This document shows positions 41,113 through 48,238 of a DNA stretch of 48,238 bases, one piece after another. A model generated the notes under the pieces. That model did not search any database. It had not been told where the DNA came from and saw only the letters and a program-made list of their open reading frames with translations. Position 1 is the first letter of the stretch. Every line of letters starts with the position of its first letter. Made by a program: the position numbers and the translations under genes. Origin of the DNA: Anaerolineae bacterium (GTDB lineage Bacteria > Chloroflexota > Anaerolineae > Promineifilales > Promineifilaceae); NCBI GenBank assembly GCA_028277515.1, contig JANQGC010000027.1, positions 1-48,238 on the forward strand, written 5' to 3'.

Positions 41113-42978
41113 ATGAAACGAGGTTTTTTCCTAAAACGACAACTCACGTTTCTCATAGCAACAGTAATATCAGTATTGGTAATTACGGGGGTGACATCCG
41201 ACATTCCGGGCAAAAAAAGCAGCCATGTTGTTCAGGCTGCTCAAGACCAACTGCCAACCGTTGCCTTCAGCCGGGCCACAGATAATGTCATTGAACCAGA
41301 TGACACAGACAGAGTTGACAAGGAAATAACAGTCGTTATATCTACCGCACCTGCGGAAGATGAAGAAGTAACTGTCGAATATTCAACGGCAAACGGTAGC
41401 GCAACGGCAAATGTCGATTATGTTCCAACCTCAGGAACGCTCACGTTTCCTGCCGGTTCTTCAGATTCTCAGACGTTTGATGTAACCATCATTGGCAATA
41501 ATCAGACACAGCCGGATCGTACCTTTATTGTGTTTTTAACGAATCCGGAGAACGCTACCGTTGGATCACCAAATTCGATTACCGTCACAATTGTCGACAA
41601 TGATACGGCAACGCCTACCCATACCCCAACAGGCACACCCGGTGGGACCGTCTTTTTAGATGAATATGAACCCAATAATGTTTTTGAGACGGCGTTTACG
41701 ACATCTGCCAATGCAGCGAAGTTAGAGGGGATCACTTTATGGCCGGTGGGCGACGTCGATTATTTCCAATTTTTCGGCAAAAAAGGAAGCACTTACCAGG
41801 TTTATACGACGGATGTTGAGGCTGGATTGGATACATTATTAAAAGTTTATAATCCGAATGGTAAAAAAATTGCTGAGAATGATGATGTGGAGGTGGCTAA
41901 TACAAGATCCCAGGTCGAGGTCACTGTGAGTGAAAACGGATTTTATTTCGCTGAAATTATCAATAAGGACCCCACTGATCCAACCAATAAAACGTATGCT
42001 TTTGGCGTGGATGAAATTCTGCCACCAACCCCAACGCCAACCTCGACACGGGTGGGGCAGTTAGATTCCTGTGAACCGAATAATACGCTTGATACAGCTT
42101 GTCTGATTGGACCTGGAGCAGTGAAGTCGAACATGAACTTTATTCCTCCGGAGGGCACGGAGCAGGACACTGATTTCTATCGTTTACCGGTTATTCCTGG
42201 TGTGCTTTATACTTGCGAAACGCAAAATCTCTCCGCAGTGAATGATACCAATATTATCTTTTTAGATCATAATGGTAATGATTTCAATCCGCCACTAGGA
42301 AACAATGATCGTGCTCCGGGTGATACAAGCAGTTTGCTTTCCTGGTTTTCAACCTATCAAGGGAATTTGTATGTTGTTGTAGGGCCGGTCAATGTCCCCC
42401 CTTACAATGAAACCCCACAATTTACTTACGACATCGTTTGTAATAGCGTGGCTGCATCACCAACACCATTCCCAACGGCCACGACTGCCTTTGTTCCTCC
42501 AACCGGTAATGGTGGGACCGGGGGGACTGGTAATGTTTTTCCAACAAATACACCCGCGGTTTTCCCCACGTTGCCACCGACACCAACCCCAATTGATTTC
42601 GCTAATCTCGTACCCACACCAGCCCCCCCACCAATCGTTGGGTTTCAGCCACTGCCTACGGCGACACCTGTCGCGGCCGCTCAGCAAACAACGACGGTAC
42701 AAGTGACGGTATACTATGACAGTAACTTCAATTTTACACCTGAATTGACGGAAGGTATCCTGGATGTAGCTGTTGAGTTGTATGATAATTCCACAGGTGA
42801 ACTGCTGGCCTTCGGCTACAGTAATGAAGCTGGTGTGATCCGATTTGATTCTATCGCGTCGCTAGGGGCGATTCGGGTTGAGGTCCCCTACTTAAATTAT
42901 AGCCAGGTTGTTGTTGGGGCGAGCGCAAATATCTTATTGCGGGTTGAACCACGGCCGTTGCCCTCGGGTATTCCCTAG
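41113..42978 (+). CDS. Secreted Calx-beta/pre-peptidase C-terminal domain surface protein
   Basis: A 621-residue exported protein. A signal sequence (residues 1-25, KRGFFLKRQLTFLIATVISVLVITG cut at about 20) comes first. A Calx-beta domain follows (about residues 45-165, VEYSTANGSATANVDYVPTSG and a terminal DND). Two pre-peptidase C-terminal (PPC) domains start at EPNNVFETAF and EPNNTLDTACL. Thr-Pro-rich linkers separate the domains. A C-terminal B-type (SdrD/Cna-B-like) domain carries YYDSNFNFTPELTEGILDVAVELYD. It is likely a calcium-dependent adhesion or surface protein. The next gene starts 8 bp later and is probably co-transcribed. No sortase motif or YLP tail is seen. Confidence 0.84.
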   Translation: MKRGFFLKRQLTFLIATVISVLVITGVTSDIPGKKSSHVVQAAQDQLPTVAFSRATDNVIEPDDTDRVDKEITVVISTAPAEDEEVTVEYSTANGSATANVDYVPTSGTLTFPAGSSDSQTFDVTIIGNNQTQPDRTFIVFLTNPENATVGSPNSITVTIVDNDTATPTHTPTGTPGGTVFLDEYEPNNVFETAFTTSANAAKLEGITLWPVGDVDYFQFFGKKGSTYQVYTTDVEAGLDTLLKVYNPNGKKIAENDDVEVANTRSQVEVTVSENGFYFAEIINKDPTDPTNKTYAFGVDEILPPTPTPTSTRVGQLDSCEPNNTLDTACLIGPGAVKSNMNFIPPEGTEQDTDFYRLPVIPGVLYTCETQNLSAVNDTNIIFLDHNGNDFNPPLGNNDRAPGDTSSLLSWFSTYQGNLYVVVGPVNVPPYNETPQFTYDIVCNSVAASPTPFPTATTAFVPPTGNGGTGGTGNVFPTNTPAVFPTLPPTPTPIDFANLVPTPAPPPIVGFQPLPTATPVAAAQQTTTVQVTVYYDSNFNFTPELTEGILDVAVELYDNSTGELLAFGYSNEAGVIRFDSIASLGAIRVEVPYLNYSQVVVGASANILLRVEPRPLPSGIP

Positions 42979-42986
42979 AGTTAACC

Positions 42987-44366
42987 ATGTCAGAAGAATC
43001 ACAAAACGGACAGAGTTCAAGCCTGCTTTCAGGCCGTACCCCAATCATCATTCTGTCAATCCTGGTTGTGATCAGTTTAGTGGCTATTTGTGGCTTAGGG
43101 TATACGCTGCTGCGCTCTACTGAGGAAGAGGCTCCGGAGGATGTAAGTGGGGAACCAACCCCCTTCCCGGAATCCGGGGGCCAGGCACCCTCAAGTAGCG
43201 ATCCCATCGTTTACGGTATTAGTGATACCAGCACCGTATCCGTCACCCTGGATTTTCCGGTATCTCTGGGCATCAGTGGGCGGCAATTACCAATTCAGCA
43301 AGTCACAATTAATTCAGATGGAACGTGGTCCCCACCATTACCCAATGATGAAACTGCCGCCTGGGTTTATGGTAGTATCGTCAATTACATTTTTGCTATA
43401 CGGAATTCTGATCAAAACAGAAACCTCATGGATGCCCTGGTCCCGGGGGCGCAGATGATTTTGGCTACCGAAAGTGGATCGGAGGTTGTTTTTGAGTTTG
43501 AAAGCAGCCAGGAAGTTGCTGTTAATGATCAATCAATATTCCAACAACTCACGCCAGGAATGACACTTGTCTTAATGGGCGAAGGGGGAGACCAACGGCT
43601 CGTTGCACGCGGCCGTCACTTGCTGACGGAATCGACCGGGGGTGGAGACAATTCAAGCAGTACCGTAGGAATTGGAGAAACGGCCCAACTTTCAAACATG
43701 CAAGTTACGGTTACAAATGTTACGTTCCATCCCGATGATCCTAATGCACCACCAGGATTTTCTTTCTTCGTTGTCGAATTTCAGATTTTAAATGCCGGAA
43801 CCACCGCCGTCGATGTCAGCCAACTGCAATTAACCCTGGTGGACGAAGTTGGTAACAGGTATGCCTTAAATCCGGTTGCCGGCCGTTTAGGAGAAAATGC
43901 ACCGTTAACCGGCGGATTTCTAAATGCAGGCGATATTTTGCCGGTTTCAGTCGGTTTCCAGGTCCCAGATGGATTGGTGAGCAGTTCGGTCACGATGATT
44001 GTTGTTCGTCAGGACACGGGAGATCAAATTGGGGTTAACATTCCTTACAGCGATAGTAATGCGGCTCAATCGACATCCATTACACTGCAAAGTGTGACGG
44101 TTTCTGATGATCTGGCCAATATCACGCTGGCCGGGCAGATCAGTAATACCGGTGAACAAACGGTGATCGTCACACAGGAGGATGTTACTTTGCGAACCCC
44201 TGATGGTGCATCATATATTTTAATCGCCACAAATCCCCCATTTCCCTGGACGATTCCTGCCGGTCAAACGCTGCAATATTCTGTCACTTTTCAAATGCCT
44301 GTGAACCAGGACACGGCAATCTTCACGATTCTAAACCAGCCGTTTCAACTCGATAACCTGCGATAA
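42987..44366 (+). CDS. Membrane-anchored DUF4352-like surface protein
   Basis: A 459-residue protein with a short cytosolic start, a single transmembrane helix (about residues 18-41, PIIILSILVVISLVAICGLG) and a Pro/Ser-rich spacer. Extracellular beta-rich domains follow. Residues about 230-330 (SNMQVTVTNVTFHPDD, FFVVEFQILNAGTTAVDVSQLQ) resemble DUF4352/telokin-like immunoprotective folds. A second similar unit lies at about residues 365-459. It follows the Calx-beta protein after 8 bp and is convergent, 8 bp apart, with the small membrane protein at 44375. Function is not known. Confidence 0.72.
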   Translation: MSEESQNGQSSSLLSGRTPIIILSILVVISLVAICGLGYTLLRSTEEEAPEDVSGEPTPFPESGGQAPSSSDPIVYGISDTSTVSVTLDFPVSLGISGRQLPIQQVTINSDGTWSPPLPNDETAAWVYGSIVNYIFAIRNSDQNRNLMDALVPGAQMILATESGSEVVFEFESSQEVAVNDQSIFQQLTPGMTLVLMGEGGDQRLVARGRHLLTESTGGGDNSSSTVGIGETAQLSNMQVTVTNVTFHPDDPNAPPGFSFFVVEFQILNAGTTAVDVSQLQLTLVDEVGNRYALNPVAGRLGENAPLTGGFLNAGDILPVSVGFQVPDGLVSSSVTMIVVRQDTGDQIGVNIPYSDSNAAQSTSITLQSVTVSDDLANITLAGQISNTGEQTVIVTQEDVTLRTPDGASYILIATNPPFPWTIPAGQTLQYSVTFQMPVNQDTAIFTILNQPFQLDNLR

Positions 44367-44374
44367 CGCTTCTG

Positions 44375-44905
44375 TCAAGTTGAATTATTGGGGGAACCTT
44401 CGGGTTGGTGTTCGCTTTCTTCGGATTGTTTTCTTCTGGTAAGCAGAAATTCAAGTGAAGAACTACCTCTCGGCCCGCGACTGGTATAGTAAAGGATAAG
44501 CCCGGAACCAATCATGATGATTCCCAACACCAGACCCCCTAATTGAAGAGGACCGACAAACGGCCGTTCAAAATTTGGATCAACATGCGTGCCGATGCCA
44601 ATTAAATCAGATAGGCCGGTAACATAGGCAAATACCAATCCGGTAGCTCCTAAACGTGTGCCGATATCTGCTTGCAAAGAATGAGGAGCATCCTTCGGCC
44701 GTAAACTGTACAAATAGAGATAAGCGGCCAGGGTCAGTAGTGTCAATCCTGCCAGAAATGCGACCATTTGAACGACGCCAAAACCAGGGGTAGGATCGAG
44801 TCTCAGATAATCGGCCGCCAATGATAAACCAACCAAAAGCAGGCCGAAGATAACCAGGACGATAATGACGATTTTCCGAATGCGTGTCGGCTTAGAGTTG
44901 GTCAT
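44375..44905 (-). CDS. Hypothetical four-helix membrane protein
   Basis: A 176-residue protein with no family that I recognise. Four hydrophobic segments are visible: about residues 10-32, 43-66, 86-106 and 118-141. A basic N-terminus (MTNSKPTRIRKI) suggests the N-in orientation. The C-terminus is hydrophilic and charged (RRKQSEESEHQPEG). The gene stands alone on the minus strand, convergent with 42987, and its upstream region contains the terminator of tRNA-Pro. It is real by length, hydrophobicity pattern and lack of competing frames. Confidence 0.72.
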   Translation of the reverse strand: MTNSKPTRIRKIVIIVLVIFGLLLVGLSLAADYLRLDPTPGFGVVQMVAFLAGLTLLTLAAYLYLYSLRPKDAPHSLQADIGTRLGATGLVFAYVTGLSDLIGIGTHVDPNFERPFVGPLQLGGLVLGIIMIGSGLILYYTSRGPRGSSSLEFLLTRRKQSEESEHQPEGSPNNST

Positions 44906-44930
44906 TTCTGTTTCATTTATTGTCGCTCAT

Positions 44931-44972
44931 TAAAAATAGAAAACGCCATGCAATACAGCACGGCGTTTTTTC
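44931..44972 (-). terminator. Terminator after tRNA-Pro
   Basis: Read on the minus strand: stem AACGCCGTGC, loop TGTATT, GCATGGCGTT (one G-U pair), then TTCTATTTTTA. It lies 8 nt downstream of the tRNA 3' end and 26 bp upstream of the membrane-protein ATG. Confidence 0.8.
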
Positions 44973-44979
44973 TTCACCC

Positions 44980-45056
44980 TGGTCGGGGCAGCGGGATTTG
45001 AACCCACGACCTCTTCAACCCCATTGAAGCGCGCTACCAGACTGCGCCATGCCCCG
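44980..45056 (-). tRNA. tRNA-Pro (anticodon GGG), CCA encoded
   Basis: A 77-nt tRNA on the minus strand. Acceptor CGGGGCA pairs with TGCCCCG, discriminator A, and CCA is encoded. The D-arm is GCGCAGTCTGGTAGCGC. Anticodon stem CTTCA/TGAAG has loop ATGGGGT, so the anticodon is GGG. T-arm GTGGG-TTCAAAT-CCCGC. Encoded CCA here contrasts with the tRNA-Leu in this window. Confidence 0.95.
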
Positions 45057-45101
45057 AGGGAGGTCGCATTATAGCATTTCGCATCGGGGTGGGCAAACAT
45101 A

Positions 45102-46094
45102 CTAACCCAGCATATCTTGCAAATAGGTGGCCAATAGAGCGAAGAGGCCAAGAATAAAATTGTAGGAAAAATGAACAAAAATTACTGTCGTCGTATTTGT
45201 TTTGCGGCGCAGGATGCCCAGGATCAAGCCGATGATGAAAACAGCGGCCGTGATTGGCGTTAAGCCATATTGAACGTGCACGATGGCAAATAACAGGGAG
45301 GTGGTCACCAGACCAAAGACGGGTTGCACGGCGCCACGAAAAAGGATTTCTTCGCCTACACCGGTTGCAACAGCCAATACAAACCATTCACCCACTGTAT
45401 CTACATTGCCCAGCAATAATTCGTTTAATTCGGTTAGTTCCGCTGCCTGTTCAGGCTCGGCCAATGCCCATAGGATGCCAATTGTCCATTGAATGCCGAT
45501 AAGTAATACAATGGTCCCGATGCCCCATAGTAAATGTTCAATGGTTGGCCGTTCTAACCCCAATCGTTCTCTAATTTGAGTAAGATTGCGCCTGGTCGCC
45601 CACCCAGAACCTAAAAAGGCTACTATGACGAACGCCAACTGCTGTAAAAAAATATCAGAGATTGATACGTCAAGCTCCGTTTGCGCAATATCCGTTAAAA
45701 TATCTAACCCCAGCGTGATGAGGGTATTGCCAACCAGGTATCCTGCCAGCACAAGCGCCAGCGTGTGCACAGGAGATGCCGGATCGATTGGGATCAAACG
45801 GGCTAATATTTTTCTCAGCGGCCGAATACAAATTAACACGCTCCACAATCCCACCAAAAGAAGAACCCAGCCGGCAGCGTCCCAATTTAAATTCGGAAAC
45901 CCGAATTCGGCCAACTGATCGTTGATTTCCGGGGGAATGAAAAAGAAAAGCAGGCCGGCAGCAATCAGTGGAACATTAAAAACTGCCAATAGGATTTCAA
46001 ATAGGGTGGCGGCCGATTTGTTCTCCGTAGCTACAATTAAGTTGGCGATGAGAATTGGGATAAGAAGAAGGATGATAGGGATAAAAATTTCCAT
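45102..46094 (-). CDS. CPBP-family intramembrane metalloprotease (CAAX protease-like)
   Basis: A 330-residue polytopic membrane protein of the CPBP/Abi family, a putative glutamic-type intramembrane protease. The active-site motifs are complete: Glu248-Glu249 in GVGEEILFRG, His273 in FAIVHVQYG and His308 with Asn312 in FVHFSYN. Eight or so transmembrane segments are predicted by eye. Members process prenylated or leader peptides or act in immunity to bacteriocins. The substrate here is unknown. No bacteriocin gene is next to it. It lies between tRNA-Pro and the helicase gene. Confidence 0.88.
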   Translation of the reverse strand: MEIFIPIILLLIPILIANLIVATENKSAATLFEILLAVFNVPLIAAGLLFFFIPPEINDQLAEFGFPNLNWDAAGWVLLLVGLWSVLICIRPLRKILARLIPIDPASPVHTLALVLAGYLVGNTLITLGLDILTDIAQTELDVSISDIFLQQLAFVIVAFLGSGWATRRNLTQIRERLGLERPTIEHLLWGIGTIVLLIGIQWTIGILWALAEPEQAAELTELNELLLGNVDTVGEWFVLAVATGVGEEILFRGAVQPVFGLVTTSLLFAIVHVQYGLTPITAAVFIIGLILGILRRKTNTTTVIFVHFSYNFILGLFALLATYLQDMLG

Positions 46095-46202
46095 GATTCG
46101 ATCTTTTATAAATTAATTGTGACCCTGTAGAATAACCTTTCCAGGTTGTTTCGGCCGCAAGCTAGAAAGCTCGCGCAACAGTAAAAGTTGTAGAAAATGA
46201 AT

Positions 46203-48238
46203 TTATGCATGTAGATTCCGAAGATACTTATACAACTCACCAAGAACCGTTGCCGGGGCTGTTTCGGTGTCCTTGTTATAACGTCTTGTCGCCTGGCTGC
46301 GGCTAATGTGCAGGAACCGGCGTGCCCTGGAAATGCCTACATACAGCAACCGCAGGCGCTCGCTGATTATTTCGATATGGGCGGACTCTGTTGCCGTTCG
46401 CCCTTCATACAAACCTGCATCACTTTGCATTAAATAGCTTAGTTGGGCGTTGACTTCCGCTTGTGGATCTCCACCCAGAAACTGATGCTCACCCTGGAAT
46501 GAAGCCTGAAGATCGGGCGGAATCCAACGGCCGTCGATCCCCACTAAATAGACCGCATCCCATTCCAAACCTTTAGCGCCATGTTGGGTCGTGACGGTGA
46601 TCCGGCCAGGCTGCGGTTCGTATCCGTAGTCGCTCGGCCGGGCCAGGGGCAGTCTGCGACGGCCGGACACAACAGTGGCTAATTCCTCTGCCAACTGGGG
46701 TAAGCGCCATTCCGGCTGCATTTCGCGCCAGGAGCGGAGTACGCTGGCGATTTGATAGGCGATTGCCAGGTCACTTTCATGAACGACGTCGTAGGCAAAT
46801 AATTCATCTCCAAGAGCCAGAGCCAAATCGTCGATAGGCAGTGGTCTCAGCGAAAAAAGATGCTGTATGAAGTCGCTGAAGCGTTCAATCTGTTCGATTT
46901 CTCTCTCTGTAGCGACGCCGGCGGGTAGTGCTAATTCGCGATCCCCTTCCTCCCAGGGAAAAAGCAAAGCCTCCGGTTGGTGGACACTACGTAATATCGT
47001 TTGGAAACGAGCTAAATCCTCTTCCTGGCCGGAAGTGATGGGATGCTCTAATTCATACAAGCCTGCATAAGCATTGGCCATTGCTTTTGTATCCAGTGGA
47101 TTAGCTAAAACGGCTAAAAGAGATTGGATAGCCGCCGCTACTTCTCGTTCGCGCATGCCGCCCCGTAATAAACTATCATAGGTGGCATCCAGATCATCCA
47201 GGTGCTCGGTTATGTTATGGCCAATGTTATGAGTGGGTACGAGAATGGCCAGGGTGTGGCCAGGCTCCAGGTCTGTGTATTCGGCCGCCAAATGGGCGAC
47301 TGTTGGCAGTTCTTCATCTTCGCGATGTTTGTATACTTTAATGCGAATATTTGCTTGCTCATCCGGCGGATTAGGCTGCGCATCACCTGGAGGTGTGGGC
47401 AAAATGTGTTGTTTGCGAAATGTATGCCGGCGTACTTCAGGTACGGGATGTTCATTCATTACCCAATCTAAAATCGCGTTTGCCGCGCCCATGATCAAGG
47501 GGGCACTGCGACCGCTGTTCGGTAGTGGTTTGTTAGTGACGCCTGGCTGATCGATAAATTCGTTGAAAAAGCGGGGATTGGCGGCCGTAAAGCTACTGGT
47601 GATGGCTTGATTAGGATCGCCAACGCGCACCCAATTCCCGTCCGGTCCCGTTAATTTTGCAAGCAATATCTCTTGCAGCGGCACACTGTCCTGCGCTTCA
47701 TCTTCCAACACATATGGCCAGCGCCTTCTCAATTCAACCGCCAGGTCTTCACGTTCTTGCAGCAAATCAGTGGCCAGCCAGATGAGATCGTCAAAATCTA
47801 AGGCGCCTTGGTGAATAATGATGGATTGGTAGCGATCATAGATCCCAACCATCATGCGCAGTAATGGGGATTGAATAACCTGTCCCATAGTGTCATCTAA
47901 ATCATCGACATGATTGCGCTTATTCTTGAGCTGGTCGATGATTTCGGCCGGGTGATACCGTTTGTTTTTTGCCTTACGAATGAATGAGCGCGCCGTGTTT
48001 TCTGTGATTGATCGCCACCTGGCCCGGCTCTGCGGGCTATCGTCTTGTAAAAAGGCCTCCCAAATTTCGGGGGTCCCGTCAATCCAGCTATCCACAGCGC
48101 GAGAAAGAAAATGGTTGGTTTGATTCTCGTCTAAAACCACCGGCTCATTGCTGTTTGGCCCTAATCCACTCTCGGCAAGGCGTACGATTTCCAATGCTAA
48201 ACTGTGCAGGGTCCGTACTTCATATCCGATCGCCGGCG
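46203..48238 (-). CDS. UvrD/Rep-type DNA helicase, N-terminal end beyond the window
   Basis: Superfamily 1A 3'-5' helicase. About 678 codons are visible and the frame is open through the right edge, so the P-loop lies outside. At the edge, GYEVRTLHSLALEIVR matches motif Ic (TxH). Motif II is LEDEAQDSVPLQ. Motif III is VGDPNQAITSSFTAANPRFF. Motif V is TVTTQHGAKGLEWDAVYLVG, and motif VI is LLYVGISRARRFLHISRS. A TTG at 48194 can be read as a start but is internal. The C-terminus ends without a Tudor-like or RecB nuclease domain. PcrA or UvrD identity cannot be separated on this part alone. Confidence 0.92.
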   Translation of the reverse strand, partial: PAIGYEVRTLHSLALEIVRLAESGLGPNSNEPVVLDENQTNHFLSRAVDSWIDGTPEIWEAFLQDDSPQSRARWRSITENTARSFIRKAKNKRYHPAEIIDQLKNKRNHVDDLDDTMGQVIQSPLLRMMVGIYDRYQSIIIHQGALDFDDLIWLATDLLQEREDLAVELRRRWPYVLEDEAQDSVPLQEILLAKLTGPDGNWVRVGDPNQAITSSFTAANPRFFNEFIDQPGVTNKPLPNSGRSAPLIMGAANAILDWVMNEHPVPEVRRHTFRKQHILPTPPGDAQPNPPDEQANIRIKVYKHREDEELPTVAHLAAEYTDLEPGHTLAILVPTHNIGHNITEHLDDLDATYDSLLRGGMREREVAAAIQSLLAVLANPLDTKAMANAYAGLYELEHPITSGQEEDLARFQTILRSVHQPEALLFPWEEGDRELALPAGVATEREIEQIERFSDFIQHLFSLRPLPIDDLALALGDELFAYDVVHESDLAIAYQIASVLRSWREMQPEWRLPQLAEELATVVSGRRRLPLARPSDYGYEPQPGRITVTTQHGAKGLEWDAVYLVGIDGRWIPPDLQASFQGEHQFLGGDPQAEVNAQLSYLMQSDAGLYEGRTATESAHIEIISERLRLLYVGISRARRFLHISRSQATRRYNKDTETAPATVLGELYKYLRNLHA

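Noticed and set aside
41113..42978. Calx-beta protein as a toxin or RTX adhesin
   Set aside because: No glycine-rich nonapeptide repeats or type I secretion genes are present. The domains are generic surface modules.
44930..45178. Minus-strand ORF spanning tRNA-Pro
   Set aside because: It is a translation of the tRNA and flanking noncoding DNA.
45102..46094. CPBP protease as bacteriocin immunity
   Set aside because: No bacteriocin precursor or processing gene can be seen on either side.
46140..46190. GCAAGC-TAGAAA-GCTCGC hairpin as a terminator after the helicase gene or before the CPBP gene
   Set aside because: It has a mismatch, no T-run, and lies upstream of the CPBP gene in a position that does not end either transcript well.

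Overview
The window looks like a chromosomal piece of a moderate-GC member of the Chloroflexota (Anaerolineae-like). This placement is an inference. It rests on long runs of family-4 glycosyltransferases, lipoprotein and surface-protein linkers rich in Thr-Pro, secreted proteins ending in an aromatic-Leu-Pro-hydrophobic tail, a RicT/Mrp/IscX set and a trigger factor-ClpP pair. No rRNA, phage, transposase or CRISPR array was found. The sequence is strikingly enriched in the palindrome CGGCCG, about 95 copies by manual count.

Layout. 1-2252: a minus-strand operon of kynurenine formamidase (kynB), kynureninase (kynU) and the start of mutY, which runs off the left edge. 2315-23911: a large plus-strand surface-polysaccharide region. 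It holds a secreted glycoside-hydrolase-like protein, eight GT4 glycosyltransferases, a PMT-type membrane glycosyltransferase, two secreted beta-propeller proteins (PQQ/PKD and FG-GAP), a Wzm-type ABC export permease and a LytR-CpsA-Psr ligase. Interleaved are four paralogous small coiled-coil proteins of unknown function. These are the best candidates for an undescribed component here. 23933-26978: arfB, an alkaline-phosphatase-superfamily enzyme, a flavin reductase and a bacterial homologue of the tRNA-queuosine mannosyltransferase.

27067-34898: an iron-sulfur and molybdenum region with iscX, nuoB, fused nuoCD, nuoI, mrp, ricT, an HD-domain gene and moeA. The gaps around nuoCD carry unusual inverted-repeat elements. 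35082-38385 (minus): an S1-domain RNA-binding protein, a two-domain Nudix protein and an 8-oxoguanine deaminase. 38537-40913: tRNA-Leu, trigger factor and ClpP. 41113-44366: two cell-surface proteins. 44375-48238 (minus): a small membrane protein, tRNA-Pro(GGG), a CPBP-family membrane protease and a UvrD-type helicase cut by the right edge.

How the genes fit together. The GT cluster, Wzm and LCP protein together suggest synthesis, ABC export and wall or envelope attachment of a heteropolysaccharide. The partner ATPase (Wzt) is not in the window. The Nuo genes are only a subset of complex I, so the rest must lie elsewhere. All motif positions and counts were read by eye. No alignment, folding or database search was run.
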